64,000 nt of DNA from Trichopria drosophilae (lineage: Eukaryota; Arthropoda; Insecta; Hymenoptera; Diapriidae), in NCBI GenBank assembly GCA_030407085.1, contig CM059587.1, positions 41,824,501 to 41,888,500 of the forward strand. Direction: 5' to 3'. Positions within the stretch are counted from its first letter, which is position 1, and each line of letters begins with the position of its first letter. Shown one piece after another: positions 11,794 through 21,679 of the stretch. A model generated the notes under the pieces. That model was not told the DNA's origin. It ran no database searches and was given only the letters and a program-made list of their open reading frames with translations. The position numbers and the translations under genes were made by a program.

Positions 11794-13399
11794 ATGGGAA
11801 ATAAACACAAACGATCTAGCGAGGATATGAACAAGGAGATATTCAAGGAGTTGAAGCGAATACGACGAAAGGTGGATAAGCAGAAGAAGGAAATTAGAAA
11901 CCTCAAACGTAAACGTGAGTTAACCCCTTTTGCCTGACAGCTCTGCTGATCGCAAACAAAATGTCATGGTAGTTGCGACCTAATGTCGATGAGATCGTTC
12001 GTGCAGTTCCAATATCGTTCAAGTAACGATGGAACACTCTGTTTGAATTCAACGGAATAAACAGATTGCACTGAACGGGACAAGTTCCCAATCGAAAATT
12101 AAATATTTTCAAATATAGATCACAATGACGAGTATGTTCAAATTACTCGTATTTCCAGTTAACCTATGAGATAATCATTAGGTTAGTTCGTTGTTAAACA
12201 CAACCACTGACAAATAATTTGTAAATAATCATGAGTAACGTGCAAGTCACAACAAATACTCTCATTATCAGATAACCTATAAAATAGTCGTTAGTCTGAT
12301 ACGTTGTCAAGAACAACTATTGATCTTGTTTGTCATTGTAGGTTATTTCATAGAGTTTACAAGTCTATTCTCTACCTAATGATATTTTTCAGGTCAATCT
12401 CTATCTACAATGTCAGAAACGGACAGTTTAAACAGCGAAAGTCGGACCAGCAAACGTTCTTTTCGATCCAGATCGCCTGAATCTAAAAACTCAAGTACCG
12501 ATAGTCGGTCTTGCAGTCGGAGACCATCTCTTTCTCAGCGCAGTTCTAGGTCTGCGAGAGAAAAATCAGAAGAGGTTATCATTAATAACAAAAAAGATGC
12601 AGGAGTGCATTCTCAAGGAGGTGTGTTTCCCGACCATCAAATTGCCTCGACCAGTGAACAACAAGGCACCGAATCCATCATGTTATTGGAGAATAATGAA
12701 ACCTCTCAATACCCAGTTCTTGTACCAGAGGTCTTAGAAGCAATAGGAAAGAGGTTAGATACTGACAATCAACGAGCGTCGGCAATTCATAATGACATAG
12801 CAATCCGCTGGGAAGAAATTCTGAAAAAAGGACTGCCAGAAGAAGAGCGTAAGGTATTATTTAAGAAACACCTTACACCAGAAAACTGTGCTTTCATAGA
12901 GCCGCCGAAGCTAAATCCAGAAATAAAAGCGACACTCGCAGATCCGATAATCAACAGAGACAGGAAAATTCTAGACAAACAACAGAAAATTACAGTTTGT
13001 CTTTCTGCCATCGGAACCATGCTTTCCAATATGCTCTCTGGTAAAAACTTGGACCAAATTAACCAGATAACCAACCTCAGCGAGATAGGTAGAATTCTTA
13101 TCGATGTACAGCACGACGAAACGATAACCAGGCGTCTTATTATTTCCTCTAACCTAAATCCTTCCATGAAAGAAACGCTTAATTCTACCTCGGCCGATGA
13201 ATGGTTATACGGAAAAGATCTGGACGCTACCCTCAAAACGGCGAAATCTCTCGAACGTTCCTCAAAAGACTTGAAACCAAATGTCAAATCTTCACAGTCT
13301 ACAGCGAAGACTCCAAAAAACTTGAAAGGCCCCCGTCAGCAGCGGAAGAATCATTTCTCAAGGACGGGGGGATTTCACAAATCAACCAACCCCCAGTAA
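11794..13399 (+). CDS. DIRS gag-like protein, probably spliced (exons 11794-11914 and 12393-13399)
   Basis: Exon 1 starts at ATG 11794 and encodes 40 codons plus one base of very basic sequence (MGNKHKRSSED..., then KRIRRKVDKQKKE), probably coiled-coil. It ends at the strong donor GTGAGT (11915). After a 478-base intron the acceptor tttttcag (ending at 12392) rejoins the frame of the 329-codon ORF. 121+17 bases precede ATG 12410, so the fusion is exactly in frame, giving about 375 residues. The second part has an Ser/Arg-rich head (about residues 50-90), a mainly helical middle and a basic tail (RQQRKNHF...), consistent with a nucleic-acid-binding structural protein. It has no zinc knuckle. 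Unspliced RNA could still give the 329-residue form from ATG 12410. The 3' end overlaps the RT ORF by up to 199 bases in another frame. Role from DIRS family knowledge; the spliced form is inferred. Confidence 0.75.
11915..12392 (+). other. Predicted spliceosomal intron inside the DIRS gag gene
   Basis: Donor C|GTGAGT and acceptor TTTTTCAG|GT bound 478 bases that contain stops in the exon-1 frame. Removing them joins two ORFs without a frame change. The intron also carries repeated 'ataacctatgagata/aatcattaggtta'-type segments (about 12161-12185 and 12271-12297) and other similar partial duplications. Confidence 0.65.
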
Positions 13400-15366
13400 C
13401 AGAAAACCTACTATCACCGACAACAAGCCAGGAAAATGGATCATGTTCCCCCTCCGAGACGACGCCAATAAATCCGGTGAGTGTACATGCAGGGCGACTG
13501 AGACATTTCGTAACTGCATGGAATGATCTTATTTTTGATAAAATCGTTCTACAATGGATCAAAGGTTATAACATTCCCTTTTCTAGTCAACCAATTCAAA
13601 ACTATGTCCCGGTGGAACCACGTTGGTCAAATGGTGAGAAATCACAAATTAATTCTCACATTAACGAACTACTTAAAAAAGAAGTTATTCGCGAATGTGA
13701 GGAATGCGACGGACAGTTCCTCTCAAGCATCTTCTTAGCCCCAAAAGCAGATGGTTCTAGTAGATTCATCTTGAATCTCAAAAAACTTAATAAATATATA
13801 GGAACCGAACACTTCAAAATTGAAGATCTTAGAGTTGCTCGGGATCTAATGCAGCCGAACTGTTTTATGGCTACACTAGACCTCAAAGAAGCATATTATC
13901 TTATTCACGTTGCGGAAGCTAGTAGAAAATATTTAAGATTCAAATTCGGCACGTTAATTTTTGAGTTTAATTGCCTGCCGTTTGGACTGAACACAGCTCC
14001 TTACGTCTTTACAAAAATTATGAGACCCGTAGTTACGCTACTCAGGGAACAAGGTTTCTCTTCGGTAATTTATCTTGATGACTTCCTCTTAATGGGAAAC
14101 ACCAAACAAGAATGCGAGGAAAACGTAAGCGAAACATCTCAACTCTTGGACCGGCTGGGATTTATTATAAATAGGGAAAAAAGTAACCTACATCCAGCAC
14201 ATCGACAGAAATTTCTAGGATTTATCCTAGATTCAGCTGAGATGGTGATACAAATACCTGAAGATAAACGTCTTAACATTCGAAAATTATTATCAAAATT
14301 TAAAATAAATACTCGTCACAAAAATCGTGATTTTGCTTCTTTAGTAGGAACTCTGGGATCAGTGTGCCAAGCAACAAAATATGGATGGGTCTATACGAAA
14401 AACCTTGAAAGAGAAAAATTCCTTGCTCTTCAGAGGGCGAATCAAAATTACAACGCATTCTTCATACTATCACGATATGTACAAGAAGATCTCGAATGGT
14501 GGAACAATAATATTATGAACGTCTATAACCCTATAAAAAATTTAAATTTCGAGTTAGAAATTTTCTCAGATGCGTCGTTATCAGGTTGGGGTGCCTGCTG
14601 TGGGGACACAAGAGCTCATGGATTCTGGAACTCAGTAGAAAGAGAATGCCCAATTAATTTCCGAGAATTGAAAGCCGGATTTTTTGGACTTAACTGTTTC
14701 GCAGAAAAACAAAAAAGTTGTGATATCCTGCTACGAATCGACAACACTACAGCGATTTCATATATCAACCGCATAGGAGGAATTCGATACCCAAATCTCA
14801 GTCGACTTGCCAAAGACATATGGCAGTGGTGTGAATCCCGGAATATCACTATCTTCGCATCATATATTCAGTCGTCGGAAAATAAAATTGCTGATTATGA
14901 ATCTAGAAGGTTGGAACCGGAAACTGAGTATAGCCTGTCTTCAGAAGCCTTCCAAGAATTATGTAGACAATTCGGTAAACCCGAAATAGACCTATTCGCA
15001 AGCAGGACTAACGCAAAGTGTGAAAAATACGTATCTTGGAAAAAAGTTCCTGGTTCTGTTACCATAGATGCCTTCACTCTAAACTGGGAAAAATATTTTT
15101 TCTACGCTTTCCCACCTTTTCCAATAATCCCACGGGTTCTGAAGAAAATTCAGAACGATCATGGTAGAGGAATAATCTTAGTTCCGAAATGGCCTTCTCA
15201 AGCGTGGTTCCCTCGGTGCATGAAAATGTTCGAATCTTCACCTATCATTTTCAAACCTAATAAAAATCTTCTTTCTTCCACCAATAGGACACCTCATCCT
15301 CTGTGGAATCAGCTTTCCCTGGTGGGAGGAATATTATCACCCAAGCCTTCTCATTACGAGGAATGA
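13201..15366 (+). CDS. DIRS reverse transcriptase / RNase H / methyltransferase-like polyprotein
   Basis: The ORF is 721 codons from ATG 13201, but the conserved part starts near 13450, so the true start is uncertain; the first 66 codons overlap the gag ORF in another frame. RT: motif A ATLDLKEAYY (catalytic Asp about 227), LPFGLNTAP and the catalytic YLDD at about 291-294. RNase H: FSDAS (Asp 457), FRELKAG (Glu 489), LRIDNTTA (Asp 514) and NKIADYESR (Asp 565), so all four catalytic acidic residues are present. The C-terminal region has IDLFASRTN (about 596-604) and YAFPPFPII (about 635-643), the block described in DIRS elements as a DNA N6-adenine-methyltransferase-like domain. No stops or frameshifts. 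It copies the element RNA into DNA. Its stop overlaps the first ATG of the recombinase ORF. Confidence 0.92.
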   Translation: MVIRKRSGRYPQNGEISRTFLKRLETKCQIFTVYSEDSKKLERPPSAAEESFLKDGGISQINQPPVTENLLSPTTSQENGSCSPSETTPINPVSVHAGRLRHFVTAWNDLIFDKIVLQWIKGYNIPFSSQPIQNYVPVEPRWSNGEKSQINSHINELLKKEVIRECEECDGQFLSSIFLAPKADGSSRFILNLKKLNKYIGTEHFKIEDLRVARDLMQPNCFMATLDLKEAYYLIHVAEASRKYLRFKFGTLIFEFNCLPFGLNTAPYVFTKIMRPVVTLLREQGFSSVIYLDDFLLMGNTKQECEENVSETSQLLDRLGFIINREKSNLHPAHRQKFLGFILDSAEMVIQIPEDKRLNIRKLLSKFKINTRHKNRDFASLVGTLGSVCQATKYGWVYTKNLEREKFLALQRANQNYNAFFILSRYVQEDLEWWNNNIMNVYNPIKNLNFELEIFSDASLSGWGACCGDTRAHGFWNSVERECPINFRELKAGFFGLNCFAEKQKSCDILLRIDNTTAISYINRIGGIRYPNLSRLAKDIWQWCESRNITIFASYIQSSENKIADYESRRLEPETEYSLSSEAFQELCRQFGKPEIDLFASRTNAKCEKYVSWKKVPGSVTIDAFTLNWEKYFFYAFPPFPIIPRVLKKIQNDHGRGIILVPKWPSQAWFPRCMKMFESSPIIFKPNKNLLSSTNRTPHPLWNQLSLVGGILSPKPSHYEE

Positions 15367-16295
15367 CACAGGAAACCATTAACCTGAGTATCGCTTCACT
15401 AGCCAATTCATCTCTGAAGCAGTATGAAGTAGCACTGAAGAAGTGGTGGAATTTCTGCCAAATCAACAATACTTCAGTTTTTTCTGCTACTGTTCCTGAT
15501 GTCCTTAAATTCCTCACATATGAAGTAGGAGAGGGCGCATCGTATGGTTCCATAAATTGCATGCGGTCGGCAGTAGCTCTTATACTGGAATCAAATATTG
15601 GAGGGAATGCAGATGTTAAGCGTTTTTGTAGAGGAGTTGCACGTTATCGTCCACCTCTTCCTAAGTACAATTCAACCTGGGACCCTAAGGTAGTCCTAAA
15701 TTTAACCTCAACTTGGTATCCTAATGATGGTATCTCGCTACAAAAACTGTCAGAAAAGACTGCCGTTCTTATTGCCTTAACAACGGGACACAGGATTCAA
15801 ACCCTGGCTGCAATCAACATAAACGACATCGAAAAATCCGACAATCAGATAGAAATTAAAATACCAGCTCAACTTAAAACTTCTAGACCAGACAAGCTAC
15901 AACCAAATCTGATACTTCCATTCTACAAAGAAGACCCCAGAATCTGCGTTGCTTCAACGTTAGAGGCATACCTGAACATGACAAAAGAAATCAGAGGCGA
16001 AGTATCTAAACTGTTTATCTCCTGGAAAAAACCACACAAGGCCATCTCATCGCAATCACTTAGTAGATGGATAAAAGAAGTTCTCACCGAAAGCGGTGTA
16101 GACACAACCAAATTTTCAGCTTACAGCACACGACATGCCGCGACATCGGCAGCCAAAAGAAACGGGGTCAATATCGACCAAATTAAAAAAACTGCTGGCT
16201 GGACAACATCGTCACAGACATTCGCAAAATTTTACGATCTTAAAGTGGTTAAAGACCCAGCTGTTTTCACGAAAACTATTCTGAATTCAAAATGA
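15363..16295 (+). CDS. DIRS tyrosine recombinase (integrase)
   Basis: From the first in-frame ATG (15363) the product has 310 residues. The frame is open back to 15288, but no ATG lies upstream, so translation would need re-initiation at the ATGA overlap with the RT stop, or a frameshift. Catalytic features: Arg144 in TTGHRIQTL, Arg257 in YSTRHAATS, Trp280 in AGWTTSS and the nucleophile Tyr291 in FAKFYD. The first position of the usual HxxR box is Tyr254 rather than His. The N-terminal part is a helical core-binding domain (about residues 1-100). It integrates the circular DNA intermediate without a target duplication, in place of a DDE integrase. The ORF is intact and in a third frame relative to the other two. 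Confidence 0.93.
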   Translation: MTQETINLSIASLANSSLKQYEVALKKWWNFCQINNTSVFSATVPDVLKFLTYEVGEGASYGSINCMRSAVALILESNIGGNADVKRFCRGVARYRPPLPKYNSTWDPKVVLNLTSTWYPNDGISLQKLSEKTAVLIALTTGHRIQTLAAININDIEKSDNQIEIKIPAQLKTSRPDKLQPNLILPFYKEDPRICVASTLEAYLNMTKEIRGEVSKLFISWKKPHKAISSQSLSRWIKEVLTESGVDTTKFSAYSTRHAATSAAKRNGVNIDQIKKTAGWTTSSQTFAKFYDLKVVKDPAVFTKTILNSK

Positions 16296-16387
16296 AAGCA
16301 TATTTTTAAATTCGTCACTTACATGGTATTATCTCGTTTGATTACTTCAATAATAACAGTTCTGCTGCCTTCATTCTCTTTAAACAT

Positions 16388-16499
16388 CTACAAATGGTGA
16401 TCTGAAGGAGGAGGCGCGTAATACAATTGTAAGATTAAACGAACTTACCTAAGTGAAGTTCTATCTTAATTGTATGAAGCGCCTCCTCCGAATGATCAC
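16388..16499 (+). repeat. DIRS internal complementary region
   Basis: 16388-16428 is complementary to the left end (11591-11631). 16425-16499 is complementary to the right end (16671-16745). The two halves overlap by AATT at 16425-16428, the sequence common to both outer ends. In the DIRS replication model this region templates circularisation of the cDNA. It lies immediately inside the right terminal repeat, as in other DIRS elements. Confidence 0.9.
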
Positions 16500-16567
16500 T
16501 CCCATCCCTTCTATACTTCCCATTATTAACCTAAGTTAATCCCAGATATTCGGCAGCACTTTAAAGT

Positions 16568-16745
16568 AATGGCGAGCGCGGGGCAATCAAGTGACCATGG
16601 GACCTGGAAATCTTTATTCCAAACTTTAAATATTGTGGCAAATTGTGCGCTAGAGCGGGTACTACAAATGGTGATCATTCGGAGGAGGCGCTTCATACAA
16701 TTAAGATAGAACTTCACTTAGGTAAGTTCGTTTAATCTTACAATT
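16568..16745 (-). repeat. DIRS right inverted terminal repeat with right-only extension
   Basis: 16568-16702 mirrors the left terminal repeat. 16703-16745 (taagataga... to ...cttacaatt) has no counterpart at the left end and is represented only in the internal complementary region. The short ORF on the minus strand here is only the repeat. Confidence 0.9.
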
Positions 16746-16904
16746 TTTAAAATAATCAACAAGAGTTATTTCGGCCCAAGTATATGTAAAAAAGCAAATT
16801 TGTTTTCAAATCATATTCTCGAAACCCTAAATATTTGGTTAAAAAATAACTGTTGACAGTTGCCGGCGAAATATTTCAAACGACCTGGGATATTATTAAT
16901 ATTA

Positions 16905-17361
16905 CAGTAGAGTCCCGGTGGTCGGGGAACAAAGTTCCGAAAATGACAACCCCGAAAGGCTAAAATTTCGATTTTGCATGAGCCCAAGGTATTTTAATTT
17001 GCATTCTTTTTGCCAAATTTTGAAGGACAAAGTTGAAGAAAATAACGCTGAAGTCATACTATATCGAAATTTTGGCCTTTCGGTGTGGTAATTTTCGGAA
17101 CTTTGTTCCCCGGCCGTCCCGGTATATTTGCGTCTCGCTATATTTAAGTACCAGCATGTTTACCCAGTTCCGTCTCGTTATATTTGTCTGTCGACGCTCT
17201 CTTTTTTCCCCACCTTGCCCACTGGGACCTCAGGAAGAGCCTGCTGTGACGGCACCAACGCGAAGAGTGGTAGAAGCGGCGCTCCCCTTCTTTTGACAAA
17301 TATAAGGAGACGGGAGGGGAAGGCGAGGAACTGAGCGTGCAAATATACCGGGACTCTACTG
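16905..17361. mobile_element. Pogo/Tigger-like MITE, copy A (interrupted)
   Basis: The ends CAGTAGAGTCCCGG and (reverse complement) CAGTAGAGTCCCGGTATATT are flanked by TA on both sides (16903-16904, 17362-17363), the pogo-type target duplication. Another MITE is inserted at 16920-17115; without it and its duplicated 8 bases the element would be about 253 bases. The inside is GC-richer and shares blocks with copy B (56540-56803), for example ctgctgtgacg and ctcttttttcccc. Confidence 0.85.
16920..17115. mobile_element. 196-bp MITE nested in the pogo-like MITE, 8-bp target duplication
   Basis: Inverted ends of about 52 bases start GGTCGGGGAACAAAGTTCCG on the left and GGCCGGGGAACAAAGTTCCG on the right (reverse complement). 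They are flanked exactly by GTCCCGGT at 16912-16919 and 17116-17123. The 8-base duplication suggests hAT or Merlin-type mobilisation; ends starting GG would suit Merlin, but I have no transposase to confirm it. Confidence 0.85.
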
Positions 17362-17364
17362 TAC

Positions 17365-20330
17365 ATTACTTTTAATATTTATTTATTAATTGATTAATAA
17401 TCGAATAATTAATCATTTAATAAATTGTAAAAATGTTCCTTAGTCGTAGGAGCATTTTTTCATTAGAATCTCGGAAATATCTACATTTTACGAGTGTATC
17501 CCGATGAAATCAGATAGTTTGGAATTTTTCGAAATAATTTTTCCTGGTATAGAATTCGTTCCATTCCAAGGCATTCGTTTAGTTCATCGGCCTCAAGTAA
17601 CCGACGACGAAAAATCGGTTAGTGTCAGCCACCTTTGCATGCTGATATGCGAATTCGATTCCATAAATTCCATTATGAGAGGGGATTCATACTATTTTGA
17701 TTGTTATGTCGTTTTTCTGTTGATTGTTTTTGTTGTTCAATAAAGAATTCTATAACTTTCCTCTTTATTTGAAAAATGTATGATTGATACTAATTGGTCT
17801 AATATAAGACTTTGATGTAAGCATTAGTGTTCTAGGATCAGCACCTCACTAACAATAAGTTGTTCCCTTCGACATGTCCTTAAACATGTTCATTGCAATG
17901 TATGCAATCGAGCCTCGCAGTTAAATTGCGCCAATGTAATACATGTGTATGTTATACTATACATGTGTTCACTCCGAATTTCATTTTTCTTATTTTCAAT
18001 GTAGAATAAAGAAAATAAGTCCCAAAATAGGTAATTTAAAATAAATTTTAATAGTGTCTCATAACTCCAAAAAATTATCTTTCAAAAAATGAATTTTTGC
18101 GTCATTAAAGTTTTGACAAAGAAGGTATTTTCTATGAAAAGAATGAAATGATAGCTTCATCGAACTAAAATTTACAACTTTCACATGCAAAATATTGTAA
18201 TAATAATAATAATAATAATATCGTCTTTATTGGAAATTACAAAAACAAGATATAAATAATACAAAGATGCCAAAGGGCGAGTCTCAGCAATAGCTGTTTT
18301 ACAGACTGACCGGTAATGTTGTAATTTTGAAGTAGTTCAAGATCAAAAACAAAACCGATCTCAGAGCTCCCTATTCCCTCTATAATATTAAACACAACAG
18401 GTTTATTTGGGTTTACGAAAAAAAACACTGTATTTAAAATTTTAAAATGCAGTTTTATTAGAAAGTACTACTGCATTTTACCACCTTTAAAGCAAGCTTC
18501 AATTTTAACTTACATTTAATAGAGGAAAGGAACAGTGCAAATTTCCCAGCAAATCTGGAATTTAAACATTAAACTGTTAAAGTGCCGTTCAACGTGGGCT
18601 CAATTTTTAACTAACGAGACGCATAGTAAAATTACAGGCTGTTGTAATTTTCCTACGATGTGGTATATTTACGTACCTCGGTAAAAGCTCTAATTCCGAA
18701 TTGGAGAGTTACAACGTTAAATACAGTGGTAAAGCTAAAAGTTTACTTTGTCACAATAAAGTTTCGTTTACATTATCAACTGTATTTTTAAATTTTCTCT
18801 AAAAAATAATTATGCAGATATTTTATAAATAATTTTTGTTTTCCACGTTTATTTCATAATATTTTATTAAATTTTACGTTGTAAAACTAAAAGACATAAT
18901 ATCACATTTTCATAAATTCCTATTTTTTGCTAGAGAATTGCAAAATTTAGATTTGGAGTATTTAATTGTAAAATTATTCAAATTTTAATAATTTAAATAT
19001 TTAATCATAAAAAAATAGATAATTTGCGTAGAAAAATGTAAATTTTGAAACAAATTTATGTCCCTGTTTTCGAAAGTCCGAAAGCACCTCTTGAAAGGCC
19101 ATAGAAACAAAGCTTTCGGTTAAATGCATCAAATTCAACCATTAAATGGTAAAAATGTTGTTATATGTGGCGGAAAATTAAAAGCAGTCTCTATATTCTA
19201 CATATTTCATAGTAATTCAATTTCATTTGTATTTGTTATGTGTTTTTAATTTTTGTTATTTGTATGGTTTAAGCATAAGAAGTTATCTGTTAATAAATTA
19301 ATTATGATTGCAACCATATCACAAGAACACGAAAATTAATGAAACTGAACTGTTTTACAATAAAAACTACACTTACTGAATAAATTTCAAGAAAATTGAT
19401 ACATCAGGACAATGACAAATTTTTATATGCAGTCAAAGTCAACAACTTCTATATTATGTTAGTGTATCGTTTGTAGAAAAGACTTTTAATATAAAGAGGA
19501 TATCGTTATTCCATTATTTGCGTTGAAATGCGCCAAACTAGCTCAAGATTTTTCCCATGTTAATGTGATTCCGTTGTCTATTCTAAATAAAAAGTTTCTC
19601 ATCGCTTATTCATAAAATAGACAAGTGGCAGTCGCTATGTGTACAACTGAAATATAGGTTATGTGGCACCTGTCACCCGAAAATAGGAGCTTGTGATTGG
19701 TGGTTTTCAGTTGCATGACTCGCAGTCGACATGAAAATTATAAATCAATTACTAATTTATTCTCTGCTTTAATGTTGTTTTTGTGGACAAACTTTACAAT
19801 TTTTATATTTACCGAAAAATGCTGAATATAGCTTTAGAAGGGATTATTGTCATTTTCTGACAATAGTACATACGCTTAGATTTGTTTTAATACACGCAAT
19901 GTTTTAATATGGGTTGCCATATATTCTGGACCTTCATCAACGGGTAGATATATACAAGGTGACCAATTCATATCGAATTTTAGAAAGAATAAAAAATAAG
20001 GACGCAGACGATTAGGAGACGTTCATCTTAATCTAAACTTCTCATCACAAATGCCTGAATGGCGCAGTAGACCAATCTGCAATTTTTGGGTAATGCAAAG
20101 TTTTTAAATCTGTAAAATTTGACACCTTTGGTTTGTTTTCTTTAATGGTTTAAACATGACATATTTTTACAAAATACAAGCGGACTATCCCTAGAATATT
20201 CTGGGATGAAAAGGTTTTTCTACGTTGATATGAAAAGCATTGACAAGATCGGATTTAGTCCAGAATCATGATTACCCGAAATGATGCCGAAATACCTAGA
20301 ATTTTTACTTCACATTCAACGTTTATTTCC
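17365..20330. other. AT-rich, no gene recognised
   Basis: ORFs such as 17504-17743 lack family features. A poly(A)-signal-like 'caataaag' lies at 17739-17746, but no upstream exon is evident. A short (TAA)n tract lies at about 18197-18220. Confidence 0.4.
18197..18220. repeat. (TAA)n microsatellite
   Basis: About eight repeats of a taa/ata trinucleotide. Confidence 0.85.
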
Positions 20331-20339
20331 GATACGACA

Positions 20340-21470
20340 AAAAGAATCGGTACTTGGTTTTACCACTTTCGGGATCGCTCTTTCGAATAGCGCTGAACAA
20401 TATTGAAAAAATCTGCAATATAAATAATTTCATAAACATATTTAAAAAAAAAACAGTTTTTTCAGTGTATTTGTTCAATATATATGTATTTTTCGGCCTG
20501 ATATCAGGTTTCGGACGAGCACAGATTCGAATTCAGCGATCCCAAAAACCTCCGAGTTCGCATTTTCAGGGAAATTTCACCCTCAAAACCCAAAACCAAT
20601 ATGTTGTCCTTTTCAATTATTTTTCAAAATTATGTGTAATTTAATCGTATAAAAATTGAAGAAATTTGTTTGAATAGGTACCCATTTCGATTAGGCTATC
20701 ATATAAATGAGCTGCGGTGTAGATTATATAATTTTCCTTTTTATAGTGGCCTCATTACAATATAACTCTTACGTATATTTATATACAAGTATATAATTCA
20801 AATTAACTTTTTTTAGATAAACATTTTTAATACCTTGTCTAACGAGTGAACTATTTTTTTTCACAACTCCCCTAGAACCTTTTGTCATTCTCGGATAGGT
20901 TTACAGCTTTCATGCACGATTCGCGAATATACCTCTTCTACTACATTTTTGCACATGCTACCATTATGCTAGAAAGACATTCATGGTTCGCGGATGCAAA
21001 TTTCAATGCGTATATCAAAATGCTATCTCGCAGCGCTCCAGGGACGGAAGGGGCCATGATCTACACTCTTTCCATATAAGTTATTTTTTAATCCTCGGTT
21101 TGCTGGAGATCTCACGACACTAGAAAAAGTTAACATAAAGAACTGTTAGAATAGCTGAACAAATTTTCCGGTCAATTCCGAGCATTGAGATAATTATATA
21201 TGCTCATATATATATCAATATCCATCCCAGGCGATGAGAAAGGGAAATTTTATAATTTTAAAATGCAAATGTTTTTTTAATTGAATGCACTGATTCGATG
21301 GATCAAAACAATTCGATTTCGCCGAAAACAACACATTTAACTTGCATGCATGTGTTAATTTCGAGTACTGACGAATTCATATAGAATCCATAACCTCCAA
21401 ATACAAATTTATCAATAATACAAGCGATCCTGCGACACTATGTAGGTATAATCCAGTTGCTGACAGTTTT
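20340..21470. other. Non-coding with a dispersed-repeat fragment
   Basis: At about 20520-20580 the words 'cgaattcagcgatcccaaaa' and 'cctccgagttcgc' match the 'gaccccgaaa' dispersed repeat of 55-58 kb. The ORFs at 20354-20644 and 20882-21079 show no domains. Confidence 0.4.
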
Positions 21471-21477
21471 TAGGGTG

Positions 21478-21676
21478 CGGGTCGAAAAACCGAAAAATCA
21501 AAAAGCCTACAGGTCAAAAAACCGACAATCGAAAAACCGGCAGTAAAAAACCGACACTTCAAAAAATTACCGTCCGCTTGTCGATGTGTCTAATTTTTAT
21601 GTGTCGGCTTTTCGATTGTCTGTTTTTTTATCCAACGGATTTTTTATTTGTCGGTTTTTAGACCGACAACCACTTT
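21478..21676. repeat. Imperfect palindrome of iterated 'aaaaaccgaca' words
   Basis: The left half is made of repeated 'tcgaaaaaccg' or 'aaaaaccgaca' units. The right half carries their complements (gtgtcggcttttcgattgtc, ttgtcggtttttagaccgac). A small foldback or satellite-like unit without coding content. Confidence 0.6.
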
Positions 21677-21679
21677 TTA

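Larger units (their letters stand above)
11591..16745 (+). mobile_element. DIRS-type tyrosine-recombinase retrotransposon, apparently complete
   Basis: A 5155-base element with the standard DIRS plan. Inverted terminal repeats of about 135 bases (11591-11725 and 16568-16702) carry a right-end-only extension (16703-16745). An internal complementary region (16388-16499) follows three overlapping ORFs in three frames: gag-like, RT/RNase H/methyltransferase-like, and tyrosine recombinase. No frameshifts or internal stops were found in the ORFs. No target duplication is expected for this class, and none is obvious. The left end begins AATT, the right end finishes AATT, and the internal region joins the two complements through a single shared AATT, as expected for a circular-junction template. 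Intact ORFs suggest a recent insertion. Confidence 0.93.

Noticed and set aside
12787..13287. 166-codon minus-strand ORF
   Set aside because: It is the antisense shadow of the DIRS gag ORF, which fits the element and its other ORFs.
13201..13399. N-terminal 66 codons of the RT ORF as a separate functional segment
   Set aside because: The stretch overlaps gag in another frame and shows no conserved motif; RT similarity starts later, so it may not be translated.
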